From assembly GCA_035541035.1 (NCBI GenBank), contig DATLFO010000256.1, forward strand, positions 1-25,841: a stretch of 25,841 bases of DNA, in the 5' to 3' direction. Shown one piece after another: positions 7,523-15,554 of this stretch. Within the stretch, counting starts at the first letter, position 1. The number at the start of each line of letters is the position of its first letter. The DNA comes from DASWHR01 sp035541035. GTDB taxonomy: Bacteria > Actinomycetota > AC-67. The translations under genes were made by a program, and so were the position numbers. Below the pieces are notes generated by a model. That model ran no database searches. It saw only the letters and a program-made list of their open reading frames with translations, and was not told the DNA's origin.

Positions 7523-10500
7523 CTACGGCTCGCGGGTGTGGTGTCCGTCGCCATCGGGCTCGTGCTTCGTCATCACCGTTCCTTCGGCCGCCGGCGGTGG
7601 CTGAACAGGCACCCGGGCGGATTCAGCGGCGGGCTCGTCGAGCACGATGACCCGATGCTCGCCGCCGCCTTCGCCGACGAAGTAGGTGCCGGTGTCGGGC
7701 TCGAGGGCCCGGCCGGCCAGCAGGTACAGCCCCGGCATGACGAACAAAGTGAGGGCGGCCGCCACGAACACGCCGCCCAGCAAAACGATCGCCATCGGCC
7801 GGATGATCTCAAAGCCTTCGACCGGCGTGACGAGCGTCAGCGGAAGCGTGACGACCGCGATCGCCAGCGTGGAGGCCGCGATGGGAACGGCCCGGTCGAT
7901 CGCGCCCCGCACCGCGAGGCGGCGGTCGAACGCGACGCCGTCGTAGCGCAATCGGTGATAGCGATCGAGCAGGCCGAGGAGGTGGCGCAGGGCGAGGACG
8001 AACAGCAGCAGGAACCCCGCGATCGACCCGAGCGACACGATGCCGTCGGTCAGCAAGACGGCAACGGCTCCGCCGGCGAGCGATGCGCCCGCGAGCAGGA
8101 TCGCAAGAAGGGCCAGGACCCAGCTGCGGACCGACGCTTGGGCGATGAGCAGCGCGCCGATCGCCGCGGCGATGGCGAAGACGATGAACTCTCGCTTGCC
8201 CGCCTGCTGCGTGTCGAAGTCGCCCATGATCTCGGCGTGATGCTCGAGCGGGAACGCGATGCCGTCGATGCGGCGCTCGATGTCGGCGAGCACCGCTCCG
8301 AGCCCTCGTCCGCGAACGCCAGCCGTCACGTCCATCGTGCGCGACACGGCCTCGTGCCGGACGACCGTGGGGTTGGGTGCCAGGTGCACCGAGGCGACGT
8401 CGCCGAGCCGGACGGGGCGTCCTTCGGGAGTTTCGATCAGCAGATCCTGCAAGCTCGAGATGTTGTATCGAGTCTCGGGCGAGCTCCACACGACCACGTC
8501 GAAGACCTTCTGCTCCTCGAACAGGCTCCCGACGTGGATTCCGGCCAGGAGCGTAGCGGCGGCGCGCCGCACGTCTCCCGGCTTGATGCCGAGCGTTTCG
8601 GCCGCCGTCAGGTCGACCTCGACCTCGACGGTCGGCTCGGTAGGTACCGCCGACACCGCGGCATCTTCGACGCCCTCGACGCCGGCGATGGCGCTGCGGA
8701 CCTCGTCGGCTTTCTCGCGCAGGACATCCAGGTCGGATCCGAAGAGCCGCACGGTGACCGGATGCTCGACACCGCTCAGCTCGTCGGTGACACGCTCCTT
8801 GGTATAGGTCCCGATGTCCTGATCGAAGCCGGGGTAGCCCGCGACGATCGAACGGATGCGATCGATGGTTTGCCGGTAGGGGGCCGAGGGCGAGACCGAT
8901 ACCCACAGTTCGCCGGCGTTGACGTTGACGACGCGGTCCGAGGTGATGGCGCGGCCGACCTGGATCGCGACCGAGTCCACGCCGTCGACGCCCCGGATCT
9001 CGCGAGCCATGCGCTGGGTGATGCGCGTCATCTCGGGCAGCGAAGTGCCCGGGGCGGCCTCGAGGTCGATCGCGAAGTGCCGCTCCTGGATGCCGGGGTC
9101 GGAGCTGTGCCGAAGGAACGGCAGGACGGCGAATCCGGCAACCGTCACTACCAGCGCGACGATCAGCGGCGTGCGCGAGCGGAGGAATCGCGGCAGCATC
9201 CTCGCGACCAGGCCGCGCGTGCCGCGCGCCGCAGCCGTGTCGGGTTTGGCGCTCGCGCGGCCGAGCAGCGCCAGGGCGAGTGCGGGCGCCACCGTCAGGG
9301 CCACGATCATGGATGTGATCGCGGCGAGCGCGAACGTCCAGGCCAGGCTCGGAAGGAACGCGCCGGCGACGCCGTCGAGAAGGAACAGCGGCATCACGGC
9401 GAGCACGACGATCGCGGTTCCGTAGGCGAGCGGGCTGCGGACCGCCAGCACGGTATCGTGGACCGCTCTCACACCCAGCCCGCCGGGACGCGCCTCGCCC
9501 CGGCGGGTGCGCCGGACGACGGCGTCGACGCCGGTGATGGCGTCATCGATCACGAGCGCGAGCCCCATCACCAGTCCCGCACCGGTCATGGCGTTGAGCG
9601 TCAGCCCGGTCAGGCCCATGATCGCCGCGGTCGCGAGCAGCGACAGCGGCACCGTGATCGCGACGATGAGCGCCTCTCGCCATCCCATGAAGACCAGGAA
9701 CAGCATCACGATCATCAGGACGAAGCCGATCAGAAGCGCGCGGCCCACCGTGCTCGTCGCTCGTTCGATCGAAGCGGCGGGGCGGAATAGGGACGCATCG
9801 ACGGTGACGCCCTTGAGCGCGGGCCGCAGCGTCTCGAGGGCTTCGTCCAGGTGACGGGTGACTTCGAGGATGTCCGCCTCGGGGAACTTCTCGATCACGA
9901 GGAGCAGGCCAGGGCCGCCGGCCAGAAGCGCGTTGCCGATGAGCGGCTGGTGATCCTCGACCACGGTCGCGACGTCACCGAGCCGGAGGGGCTGCGGGCC
10001 GGTGTCGTCGACGGCGATCTGCGCGAGATCCTCGGGGGTGCGGACCGGCAGCAGATGCTGGATGGCGAGGCGCTGGTTCGGCGTGTCGATGAACCCGCCG
10101 GTGCCCGGCGTGGATGCTTCGAGGAAGGACAACGGCGAGACCCACAGCGCGTTGCCCGTCGTTTCGATGATCTGCTGCAGTGTCACCTCGTGCGCGCGCA
10201 GCCGTTCGGGATCGACGTGCACCTGCAGCTGCTGGTCCCGGTTGCCCCACACCGACACGTTCGCGACGCCGGGAACGCCCAGAAGCCGCGGCTTGACGGT
10301 CCACCGCGCGAGCACCGACAGCTCGATCAGGCTCAGCTGCTCGGACGAGAGGCCGATGATCATCGCCCGGCCGGTGGACGAGACGGGTTGGAGCATCTGC
10401 GGCGGCCTTGATGCGCCGGGCAGCGCGACCACCGCCTCGGCGAGACGTTCCTGAACAACCTGCCGTGCGCGGAAGATGTCGGTGCCGGGCTCGAAGACGA

Positions 10501-10786
10501 GCTCGATCGAGGACAGGCCCGGCATCGACTCCGAGCGGATGGCCGTGAGGAACGGCACTCCGTTGAGCAGATCCTGCTCGAAGGGCGCGGTGATCAGATC
10601 CTCGACCTCGCGAGCCGACAGGCCGAGCGCCTCGGACTGGATATGCACGGTCGGCTGCGTGAACTCGGGAAGGGCGTCCGCGGGCATCGAGCGCAGCTGC
10701 TGCGCGCCGAGGAACATGACCCCCGCGGCGATCGCGATCACGAGCCCGCGGGCTCTGAGGCTCGACCCTACCATCCACCGAAACAT
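7523..10786 (-). CDS. RND efflux permease, CzcA/CusA-like (first of pair)
   Basis: This 1087-residue RND permease starts at the ATG reading MFRWMVGSSLRARGLV. The open frame continues upstream, but this start has a GGGAGGGG ribosome site and is collinear with the paralogue's N-terminus, so the upstream extension is rejected. TM1 is at about 14-30, TM2-6 at about 347-530, and the second membrane block is in the last quarter. TM4 reads VIDDAITGVDAVV: Asp414 and Asp415 are kept, the expected Glu is Asp421 and the usual Asn after it is Ala. This branch is therefore less canonical than its partner, and a hetero-oligomer (as in MdtBC) is plausible. A 60-70 residue C-terminal tail ends HEPDGDGHHTREP, which is His/acid-rich and absent from the partner. 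It starts 20 bases downstream of the sulfotransferase gene. Substrate is unknown. Confidence 0.92.
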   Translation of the reverse strand: MFRWMVGSSLRARGLVIAIAAGVMFLGAQQLRSMPADALPEFTQPTVHIQSEALGLSAREVEDLITAPFEQDLLNGVPFLTAIRSESMPGLSSIELVFEPGTDIFRARQVVQERLAEAVVALPGASRPPQMLQPVSSTGRAMIIGLSSEQLSLIELSVLARWTVKPRLLGVPGVANVSVWGNRDQQLQVHVDPERLRAHEVTLQQIIETTGNALWVSPLSFLEASTPGTGGFIDTPNQRLAIQHLLPVRTPEDLAQIAVDDTGPQPLRLGDVATVVEDHQPLIGNALLAGGPGLLLVIEKFPEADILEVTRHLDEALETLRPALKGVTVDASLFRPAASIERATSTVGRALLIGFVLMIVMLFLVFMGWREALIVAITVPLSLLATAAIMGLTGLTLNAMTGAGLVMGLALVIDDAITGVDAVVRRTRRGEARPGGLGVRAVHDTVLAVRSPLAYGTAIVVLAVMPLFLLDGVAGAFLPSLAWTFALAAITSMIVALTVAPALALALLGRASAKPDTAAARGTRGLVARMLPRFLRSRTPLIVALVVTVAGFAVLPFLRHSSDPGIQERHFAIDLEAAPGTSLPEMTRITQRMAREIRGVDGVDSVAIQVGRAITSDRVVNVNAGELWVSVSPSAPYRQTIDRIRSIVAGYPGFDQDIGTYTKERVTDELSGVEHPVTVRLFGSDLDVLREKADEVRSAIAGVEGVEDAAVSAVPTEPTVEVEVDLTAAETLGIKPGDVRRAAATLLAGIHVGSLFEEQKVFDVVVWSSPETRYNISSLQDLLIETPEGRPVRLGDVASVHLAPNPTVVRHEAVSRTMDVTAGVRGRGLGAVLADIERRIDGIAFPLEHHAEIMGDFDTQQAGKREFIVFAIAAAIGALLIAQASVRSWVLALLAILLAGASLAGGAVAVLLTDGIVSLGSIAGFLLLFVLALRHLLGLLDRYHRLRYDGVAFDRRLAVRGAIDRAVPIAASTLAIAVVTLPLTLVTPVEGFEIIRPMAIVLLGGVFVAAALTLFVMPGLYLLAGRALEPDTGTYFVGEGGGEHRVIVLDEPAAESARVPVQPPPAAEGTVMTKHEPDGDGHHTREP

Positions 10787-10806
10787 GGCCCCTCCCTCGT
10801 TTTGGC

Positions 10807-11661
10807 CTACGTCAGATCCCACGAGCCGACGATGTCTCCGGCCAGTGCCCGAAGGCACTCGGTGTCTTCGATCAAGCGGCCGGTGAGTTCGCGGCGCAGC
10901 GCGTCCGGCATCGCCGTCTCGCGGTCCCGCGCCGCCGGGCGATGCGCGTTGTGCCGGATTGCCCCGCGCATCGCGTCCACGAGCTCCTTGGCTTCCTTCG
11001 CGGCAGGGAACCGCCGCTTGATCGTCGTGCGTAGATGCCAGGCGATCGGCGAGTGGATCGTGCGTGCATCCGTGCGGTAGAACTCCTGGGTGTGCACCGG
11101 CGCGCGATAGGATGGATCGACGCCGAGGAATCGGTACACGGCTTCGATCACGGTGCTGCGGTCGTTCTTGAGCGCCTCCGATGCCATGATGAGCATGCGT
11201 TCGCGCGGGTAGTGACGCAGGAAGCGATGCGCCTGCATGGCGTAGCGGCTCGCGTTGATGTAGGTCGGGTCGCTCCGGATCGCCACGTTGATGGGGCGGC
11301 GCTCGGACCCCACCGCAACCCGGTGACGGTAGTGCGACAAGATCCGGTCCACCGGGTCGCGCACGACGTAGACGATCCGTGCGTGCGGGATGACCGCGGC
11401 CATGCGCTCCGGCACGCCCGTGAACTGCGGGAACTTCGAATAGTTCGTCGAGGCCTCGCCGACCGCTTTGGCGCGCGGGGGAACCGCGGCGAAGCGGCGC
11501 TCGTACCAGCGAAGCCCCCGTTCCCAGTTCGCCTCGGCGAGGAAGAAGTCGAGCTCTTTCACCCGCGGCATGAAGACCTCGGGGTGCGCGCGCAAGTAGT
11601 GGTACAGGCTGGTGGTCCCGGTCTTCATGGCCCCGACGACGACGAAATTCGGCAGCGTCAT
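10807..11661 (-). CDS. PAPS-dependent sulfotransferase (Sulfotransfer_1 family)
   Basis: This 284-residue protein has the two PAPS-binding signatures of carbohydrate sulfotransferases. The 5'-phosphosulfate loop is at residues 9-19 (VGAMKTGTTSL) and the 3'-phosphate motif at about 97-110 (VYVVRDPVDRILSH, with Arg101 and Ser109). KELDFF at 35-40 follows the pattern of heparan-sulfate-type enzymes. It would move sulfate from PAPS to a hydroxyl of a sugar in the cytosol. The chosen ATG overlaps the stop of the preceding phosphoglycosyl transferase gene (ATGA) and has an AAAGGAG ribosome site; a 49-residue in-frame extension upstream is low-complexity and overlaps that gene. Its place right after the initiating transferase suggests sulfation of the lipid-linked repeat unit or a dedicated acceptor. 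No PAPS synthesis genes are in the window. Confidence 0.92.
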   Translation of the reverse strand: MTLPNFVVVGAMKTGTTSLYHYLRAHPEVFMPRVKELDFFLAEANWERGLRWYERRFAAVPPRAKAVGEASTNYSKFPQFTGVPERMAAVIPHARIVYVVRDPVDRILSHYRHRVAVGSERRPINVAIRSDPTYINASRYAMQAHRFLRHYPRERMLIMASEALKNDRSTVIEAVYRFLGVDPSYRAPVHTQEFYRTDARTIHSPIAWHLRTTIKRRFPAAKEAKELVDAMRGAIRHNAHRPAARDRETAMPDALRRELTGRLIEDTECLRALAGDIVGSWDLT

Positions 11662-12434
11662 CCGGCTTGGCTCCTTTGCTCGGCCACCTCGGCCGCTGTC
11701 CCGGTGAAGTCGGCGGGCTCGTAGCGGGAGTCGGGCAGGGTGATGACACGCTGTTGCTCGGGCTTGCGCGCGCAAAAGCGATGACGGGCCGTGAGGACGG
11801 TCTGCCACAGCACGCGCACGGTCCGGCCGACCGTCGCGTTGCGGCAGAACTCCAGGTCGACGGCGACCCGGCGCGGGACGACGTTCTCCAGATAGAACGC
11901 CTCGATCTCGTCGGTGGTGGCCGTTGCCGGCGGGAGCGTGTCCTCGTCGTTGAAAGTGATTACGCCGGGACCGGTCACGCCCGGCCGGTATCGGAAGATA
12001 ACGCGCAGATCCGGCGGGTATTCCGCCGCGAAGCCCGGCGTCTGCGGGCGAGGTCCGACCAGCGTCATTTGTCCCATCAGCACGTTGAGCAGTTGCGGAA
12101 GCTCGTCGATGCAGGTGGCACGAAGGACGCGCCCGAGCCGGGTGACACGGGTGTCACCGGGAACGGTCAGCGCGCTCCCGGAGGAATCGCGCCGCATCGT
12201 GCGGAACTTCAGGACGCGAAACGGACGGCCGCCTTGTCCGATACGCATTTGTCCGTACAGTGCCGGGCCACGGCTCGTCGAGCGGATCGCGAGCGCGACG
12301 AGCAGCATCGGCGCCAGCAGAAGCGCGAGCGCGACGGTCGCCACGATCACGTCGAAGACGCGGCGTGCGACGCTCGGTCCGATGCCGCGGCCGATGTCCG
12401 GCCGGACGTCGGAGTGTGATCGGGCAGCAGCCAT
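11658..12434 (-). CDS. Initiating phosphoglycosyl transferase (bacterial sugar transferase, monotopic)
   Basis: This 258-residue protein is a small monotopic phosphoglycosyl transferase of the WcaJ/PglC/EpsL type, lacking the extra N-terminal TM domain of WbaP. A single membrane segment lies at about 25-50 (RRVFDVIVATVALALLLAPM). Family motifs follow: FRVLKFRTM (72-80), the catalytic Asp110-Glu111 in IDELPQLLNVL, and GQMTLVGPRPQ (121-131). It transfers a sugar phosphate from a UDP-sugar to undecaprenyl phosphate at the inner face of the membrane and thus starts repeat-unit assembly. The ATG has an AAGGAGG ribosome site and lies 88 bases inside the 3' end of the upstream kinase-like gene, in another frame. 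Its own stop overlaps the sulfotransferase start by four bases. The identity of the first sugar cannot be read from the sequence. Confidence 0.94.
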   Translation of the reverse strand: MAAARSHSDVRPDIGRGIGPSVARRVFDVIVATVALALLLAPMLLVALAIRSTSRGPALYGQMRIGQGGRPFRVLKFRTMRRDSSGSALTVPGDTRVTRLGRVLRATCIDELPQLLNVLMGQMTLVGPRPQTPGFAAEYPPDLRVIFRYRPGVTGPGVITFNDEDTLPPATATTDEIEAFYLENVVPRRVAVDLEFCRNATVGRTVRVLWQTVLTARHRFCARKPEQQRVITLPDSRYEPADFTGTAAEVAEQRSQAG

Positions 12435-13477
12435 GAAGCCCTCCTTCCCGAGCCCAGAAGCCGCACCAGCGATCGGTAGCCGGCGCGAATGGTGATGTCG
12501 TCGAGCGTGACCGCCTGCTCGGCCAGGAACACGGGGAAGAACGAGGCGTTGAACGACGCGTCGATCGCGTGCATGGCCAAACGGTCGTTGATCCAGCGCC
12601 GCGCGAGCGACGCGAACCAGCCGCCGCTCATAAACGCGTACGCGAAGCCGGCGGCGTTCGCCCAATGCGTGTACGGCGAGGCGATACGCGCGCCGTTGAG
12701 GTAGCGATGATGCTCCGGCACCCGGCCGCGCACGCCCATGCCGCGATCCAGGTAGAACGCGTAGGAGCTCGGGAACTTGTAGATGTCGCGGAACGGGGGC
12801 ACTGCCTCGCGCGCGAGCTCCCAATCCACCACACCCGAGATCCGGCCGCCGGTGACGAGCAGGTTGCCCATCCAGAAGTCGCCGTGCACGCCCGAGAGGG
12901 GCAGCCGCTCGCCCCGCATGCGCTCCGCGGCGGCGCGCGCGTAGGAGAACAGCGCCGCTTCCTCAGGGCTCCATCCGATCTCCGCGCGGTAACGGGCGAT
13001 GGGCTCCTCCACGAAGCGCTCGATCTCGCGGTCACCCAGGCGCGCCGCGCGATCCGCGGTCGCCCACGCGAACGAGTCCAGCCACGCACCGGCGCATGCG
13101 AAGTCCGCTTCGACGCGCCGCCGGGACGACACGTGGCCCGGCTCGTAGTACGTGGTCGTCATGGGCCGCCCGGTGAATGCTTCCTCGGCGAGCGCGAGCC
13201 GTCCTGCGACGCGGCCGATCGCATGCGGTCGCGGAGCGAAGGCGCCGTGCGGCCCGTCCGGACCGAAGCGCAGCAGCGCCTCGTGCTCGGCCCGCAGCCG
13301 CGGCTCGGCGGCGACGTCGCGCGCGACCTTGACGACAACCGCCGGATCGCCGGCCTCGTCGAAGAGCATGAGCGTCACCTTCGGGGCCGTCCGGTACATG
13401 CCGGCCACGATCCCGCCTCGGACGCGAGGCACCTGAGGGACGCCGGAAGCGAGCCAGTCCACGATCGCATCGATCAT
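12347..13477 (-). CDS. Aminoglycoside phosphotransferase (APH)-fold kinase-like protein
   Basis: This 376-residue protein has the APH/choline-kinase fold. Lys50 lies in VVVKVAR (ATP-binding strand), the catalytic loop is VHGDFWMGN (His198, Asp200, Asn205), and the metal-binding Asp218 is in VVDWELA. All key residues are present, so it should be an active small-molecule kinase. In this setting the substrate may be a sugar, sugar nucleotide or lipid intermediate; drug resistance is unlikely. The ATG has an AAAGGAGC ribosome site and overlaps the stop of the methyltransferase-like gene (ATGA), so the two are coupled. The last 29 residues are Ser/Thr/Ala-rich and overlap the next gene by 88 bases. 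Family assignment is firm and substrate unknown. Confidence 0.88.
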   Translation of the reverse strand: MIDAIVDWLASGVPQVPRVRGGIVAGMYRTAPKVTLMLFDEAGDPAVVVKVARDVAAEPRLRAEHEALLRFGPDGPHGAFAPRPHAIGRVAGRLALAEEAFTGRPMTTTYYEPGHVSSRRRVEADFACAGAWLDSFAWATADRAARLGDREIERFVEEPIARYRAEIGWSPEEAALFSYARAAAERMRGERLPLSGVHGDFWMGNLLVTGGRISGVVDWELAREAVPPFRDIYKFPSSYAFYLDRGMGVRGRVPEHHRYLNGARIASPYTHWANAAGFAYAFMSGGWFASLARRWINDRLAMHAIDASFNASFFPVFLAEQAVTLDDITIRAGYRSLVRLLGSGRRASWLLPDHTPTSGRTSAAASDRASHAASST

Positions 13478-14085
13478 GGGTGCTCCTTTCGTGCGACCAC
13501 CGCCACCGAAGGCCACACGCGGGCACGAAGCCATGCCGGCGAGACGGAGGTTCCCACGCGCAGGAAGCGCAACGCCATCCGGCGAACCGCGGCGCGCGTG
13601 CCCGACGCCCGGGAGTAGGGGAAGAAGAACATCCGAAGGAAGAAGTCCATCTCGGCGCGGCGAGCTGCGGGAATCAGGTATGCCGGAGTCACATGATCGG
13701 GCGCGGCGAGGAACACGCGGTGATCGCGCATGCCGGCGAGGTGCAGCAGCGTCCGGACCCGGCCGAGCGACAAGCCCTTGCGCCGCAGCGGACGGTTGGA
13801 GAACCCGCCGTAGAACCAGCCTCCCGGCTCGACCGCCGCCATCAGCGTCCGCAGCCCATCGAACTCCGACGGGCCCGCGTGAAATACCGCATCAAGGTCC
13901 GGCACGGCGATGCCGCCGTAGCGCGTTGCCGCGACCGCACGGAGCGACTCGTCGAGCCCCGATGCGATGATCGGATCCGAGAAGGCATCCATGTGCGCCG
14001 CATCGCCGACCAGCAGAACCGGCCCCGTTGCGGGCGGAAGAACGTACCACCAGTTCATACGGCGCACGTCGCGGATCGCGCTCAT
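13474..14085 (-). CDS. Degenerate class I methyltransferase-like protein
   Basis: This 203-residue protein starts MSAIRDVRRMNWWYVLPP. The segment GPVLLVGDAAHMDAF (21-35) resembles the first strand and loop of a SAM methyltransferase, but it lacks the usual GxGxG. A second part, LMAAVEPGGWFYGGFSNRP (81-99), resembles the post-motif III LKPGGxxxxS strand, and LAGMRDHRVFLAAPDHVTPAYLIP (116-139) the closing strands. I read it as a Rossmann-fold methyltransferase relative that may have lost cofactor binding. A GGTGAGG ribosome site precedes the ATG, which overlaps the flippase stop. It overlaps the kinase-like gene by four bases, so the two products are likely made in equal amounts and may form a complex. 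Function is not known. Confidence 0.65.
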   Translation of the reverse strand: MSAIRDVRRMNWWYVLPPATGPVLLVGDAAHMDAFSDPIIASGLDESLRAVAATRYGGIAVPDLDAVFHAGPSEFDGLRTLMAAVEPGGWFYGGFSNRPLRRKGLSLGRVRTLLHLAGMRDHRVFLAAPDHVTPAYLIPAARRAEMDFFLRMFFFPYSRASGTRAAVRRMALRFLRVGTSVSPAWLRARVWPSVAVVARKEHP

Positions 14086-15554
14086 GTCGGCCTCACCAGA
14101 CCGATCAGGGCGGCGACGGGCGACCGTGACTCGTGCCGGAACCGAATCATCGCCGCAAGGGTCAGCGTCCCTCCGTATGCCAGCGCCCCCGCGAGCATCG
14201 GCACGACGAGGGGCGCCGAACGCGTTGCCATGACCGCCGCGGCGAGCGGAACGCAGGCGGTGGCCGGGAGCGCGATTGCCTGCATCATCCGCGAGGAGCC
14301 GATCGCCGGCCGAAGCTGCAACGCGTAGCCGACGAGCAACCCGGTCTCGGTGGCGAGCGTGGCCGCCGCGGACCCGAGGTAGGACCAGATCGGAATGAGC
14401 GCGAGATTGAGCGTGAGGTTGGCGCTCGCGGCGAGCGCGATGGCCTTGGTTCGCTGCCGCTGCCGGTCGCAGGCCGCCAGCGACAGGCTCAGCGTGTTGG
14501 ACATCATGCGGATCGGGACGACGAGGACCAGGATCTGAAACGCGAGCGTCGCGCGAGCGAACTTCGGTCCGTAGAGCGCGTGCAGGATGTCGGCCGCCAG
14601 GAGCGCACCCCCGATTGCGACGGGAAGCCCGATCATCGCGAGCGAACGGTTCGACGCGTCGCGATAACGGGCGAAGCGCGTGGGATGCGCCGGCCAGGCG
14701 CGGCTCATCCGGGGATACACCGCATGGTTGAGCGATCGGGCCAGCACATTCCAGTGCATCACCAGGCTGGTACACGCCTGGTAGAGCCCCACCGCTGCCG
14801 GCCCCTTCATCAGACCGAGCAGCACGGCGTCCCCGCGCATCTGCACGAGCTTGAGGGTGTCGGCGGCGGCGAACGGTGTCGCCGACACTGCCGAACGAAC
14901 CGCGAAGCCGCCGTGCCACGCGGGCAGCAGGAGCGTCCGGCAGCGGAGCGACGCCGTGATCCAGGCGATCAACGCCCCGACGAATCGCGATGCGAGGAAG
15001 GCGATCATGGCTCCGACGGGACCGCCTCCGAGTCCGACTGCGATAACGGCTCCGACGAGGAACATGGTTTCCTGCAGCGCCGTGGCGATCGTCTCGAGAC
15101 GCATGCGTTCCCACGCGACGAACGCGGCGAACTGGATGCGTGCGATCCCGTCGAAGATCATTGCGGTGGTGGCGAGCGTGATGGTCATCTGCGATTCCGG
15201 CGAAGCGCCGAAGGTGCGCGCTCCCACGGTGAGGGCGATCGAGAAAGCGATCCCGAAGACGAAGGTCATCGCCATCCCGCCTTCGAGCCACCCGCGCACG
15301 TGCCCCGGCCGCCGGGCGACTTCGCGGGACAGCAGCGCGGGGTAGCCCCAGTAATACGGCAGCAGCGACGTCAGCGTGAGCGCGAACTGAAAGACGCCGA
15401 GCCGCCCCGGCCCTTCGACGCGGGCGAGCGCGACGACCACGCCGAGCCCGGCGAGGCCGCGGAAGGTGAAGCTCACGACCTGCCATGCCGAGTTTCCGGC
15501 GATGCGGCGCAGACCCAGCCCCCGTGGGACGATGTCCGGCTGCGGGAAGGTCAC
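14082..15554 (-). CDS. Wzx-type polysaccharide flippase (MOP superfamily)
   Basis: This 490-residue, strongly hydrophobic protein has about 12-14 predicted membrane helices and the MOP/polysaccharide-transport pattern: an N-terminal AGNSAWQVVSFTFRGLAGLGVVVAL and repeated short loops rich in Arg. It would flip the undecaprenyl-diphosphate-linked repeat unit across the membrane. The start is a GTG at 15554 whose GTGA overlaps the stop of the glycosyltransferase gene. A longer in-frame extension upstream is Arg-rich and antisense in character, so it is rejected. The SD is weak, which fits re-initiation by ribosomes finishing the upstream gene. Its stop overlaps the methyltransferase-like ATG. 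Together with the polymerase at 17787-19070 it defines a Wzx/Wzy-dependent pathway. Confidence 0.9.
   Translation of the reverse strand: MTFPQPDIVPRGLGLRRIAGNSAWQVVSFTFRGLAGLGVVVALARVEGPGRLGVFQFALTLTSLLPYYWGYPALLSREVARRPGHVRGWLEGGMAMTFVFGIAFSIALTVGARTFGASPESQMTITLATTAMIFDGIARIQFAAFVAWERMRLETIATALQETMFLVGAVIAVGLGGGPVGAMIAFLASRFVGALIAWITASLRCRTLLLPAWHGGFAVRSAVSATPFAAADTLKLVQMRGDAVLLGLMKGPAAVGLYQACTSLVMHWNVLARSLNHAVYPRMSRAWPAHPTRFARYRDASNRSLAMIGLPVAIGGALLAADILHALYGPKFARATLAFQILVLVVPIRMMSNTLSLSLAACDRQRQRTKAIALAASANLTLNLALIPIWSYLGSAAATLATETGLLVGYALQLRPAIGSSRMMQAIALPATACVPLAAAVMATRSAPLVVPMLAGALAYGGTLTLAAMIRFRHESRSPVAALIGLVRPT

Noticed and set aside
7538..9790. Plus-strand 750-codon open frame opposite the other RND permease
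   Set aside because: The composition is Arg/Asp/Gln/His-rich without motifs, as expected for the antisense of a GC-rich membrane protein gene.
10787..11749. Upstream extension of the first RND permease to a 1408-residue protein
   Set aside because: The extension reads through the sulfotransferase gene in another frame and is Arg/Pro/Gly-rich. The ATG at 10786 has a GGGAGGGG site and aligns with the N-terminus of the paralogue.
12435..12824. N-terminal extension of the phosphoglycosyl transferase by 130 residues
   Set aside because: It is low-complexity, antisense-like text lying inside the kinase gene. The ATG at 12434 with AAGGAGG is a far better start.
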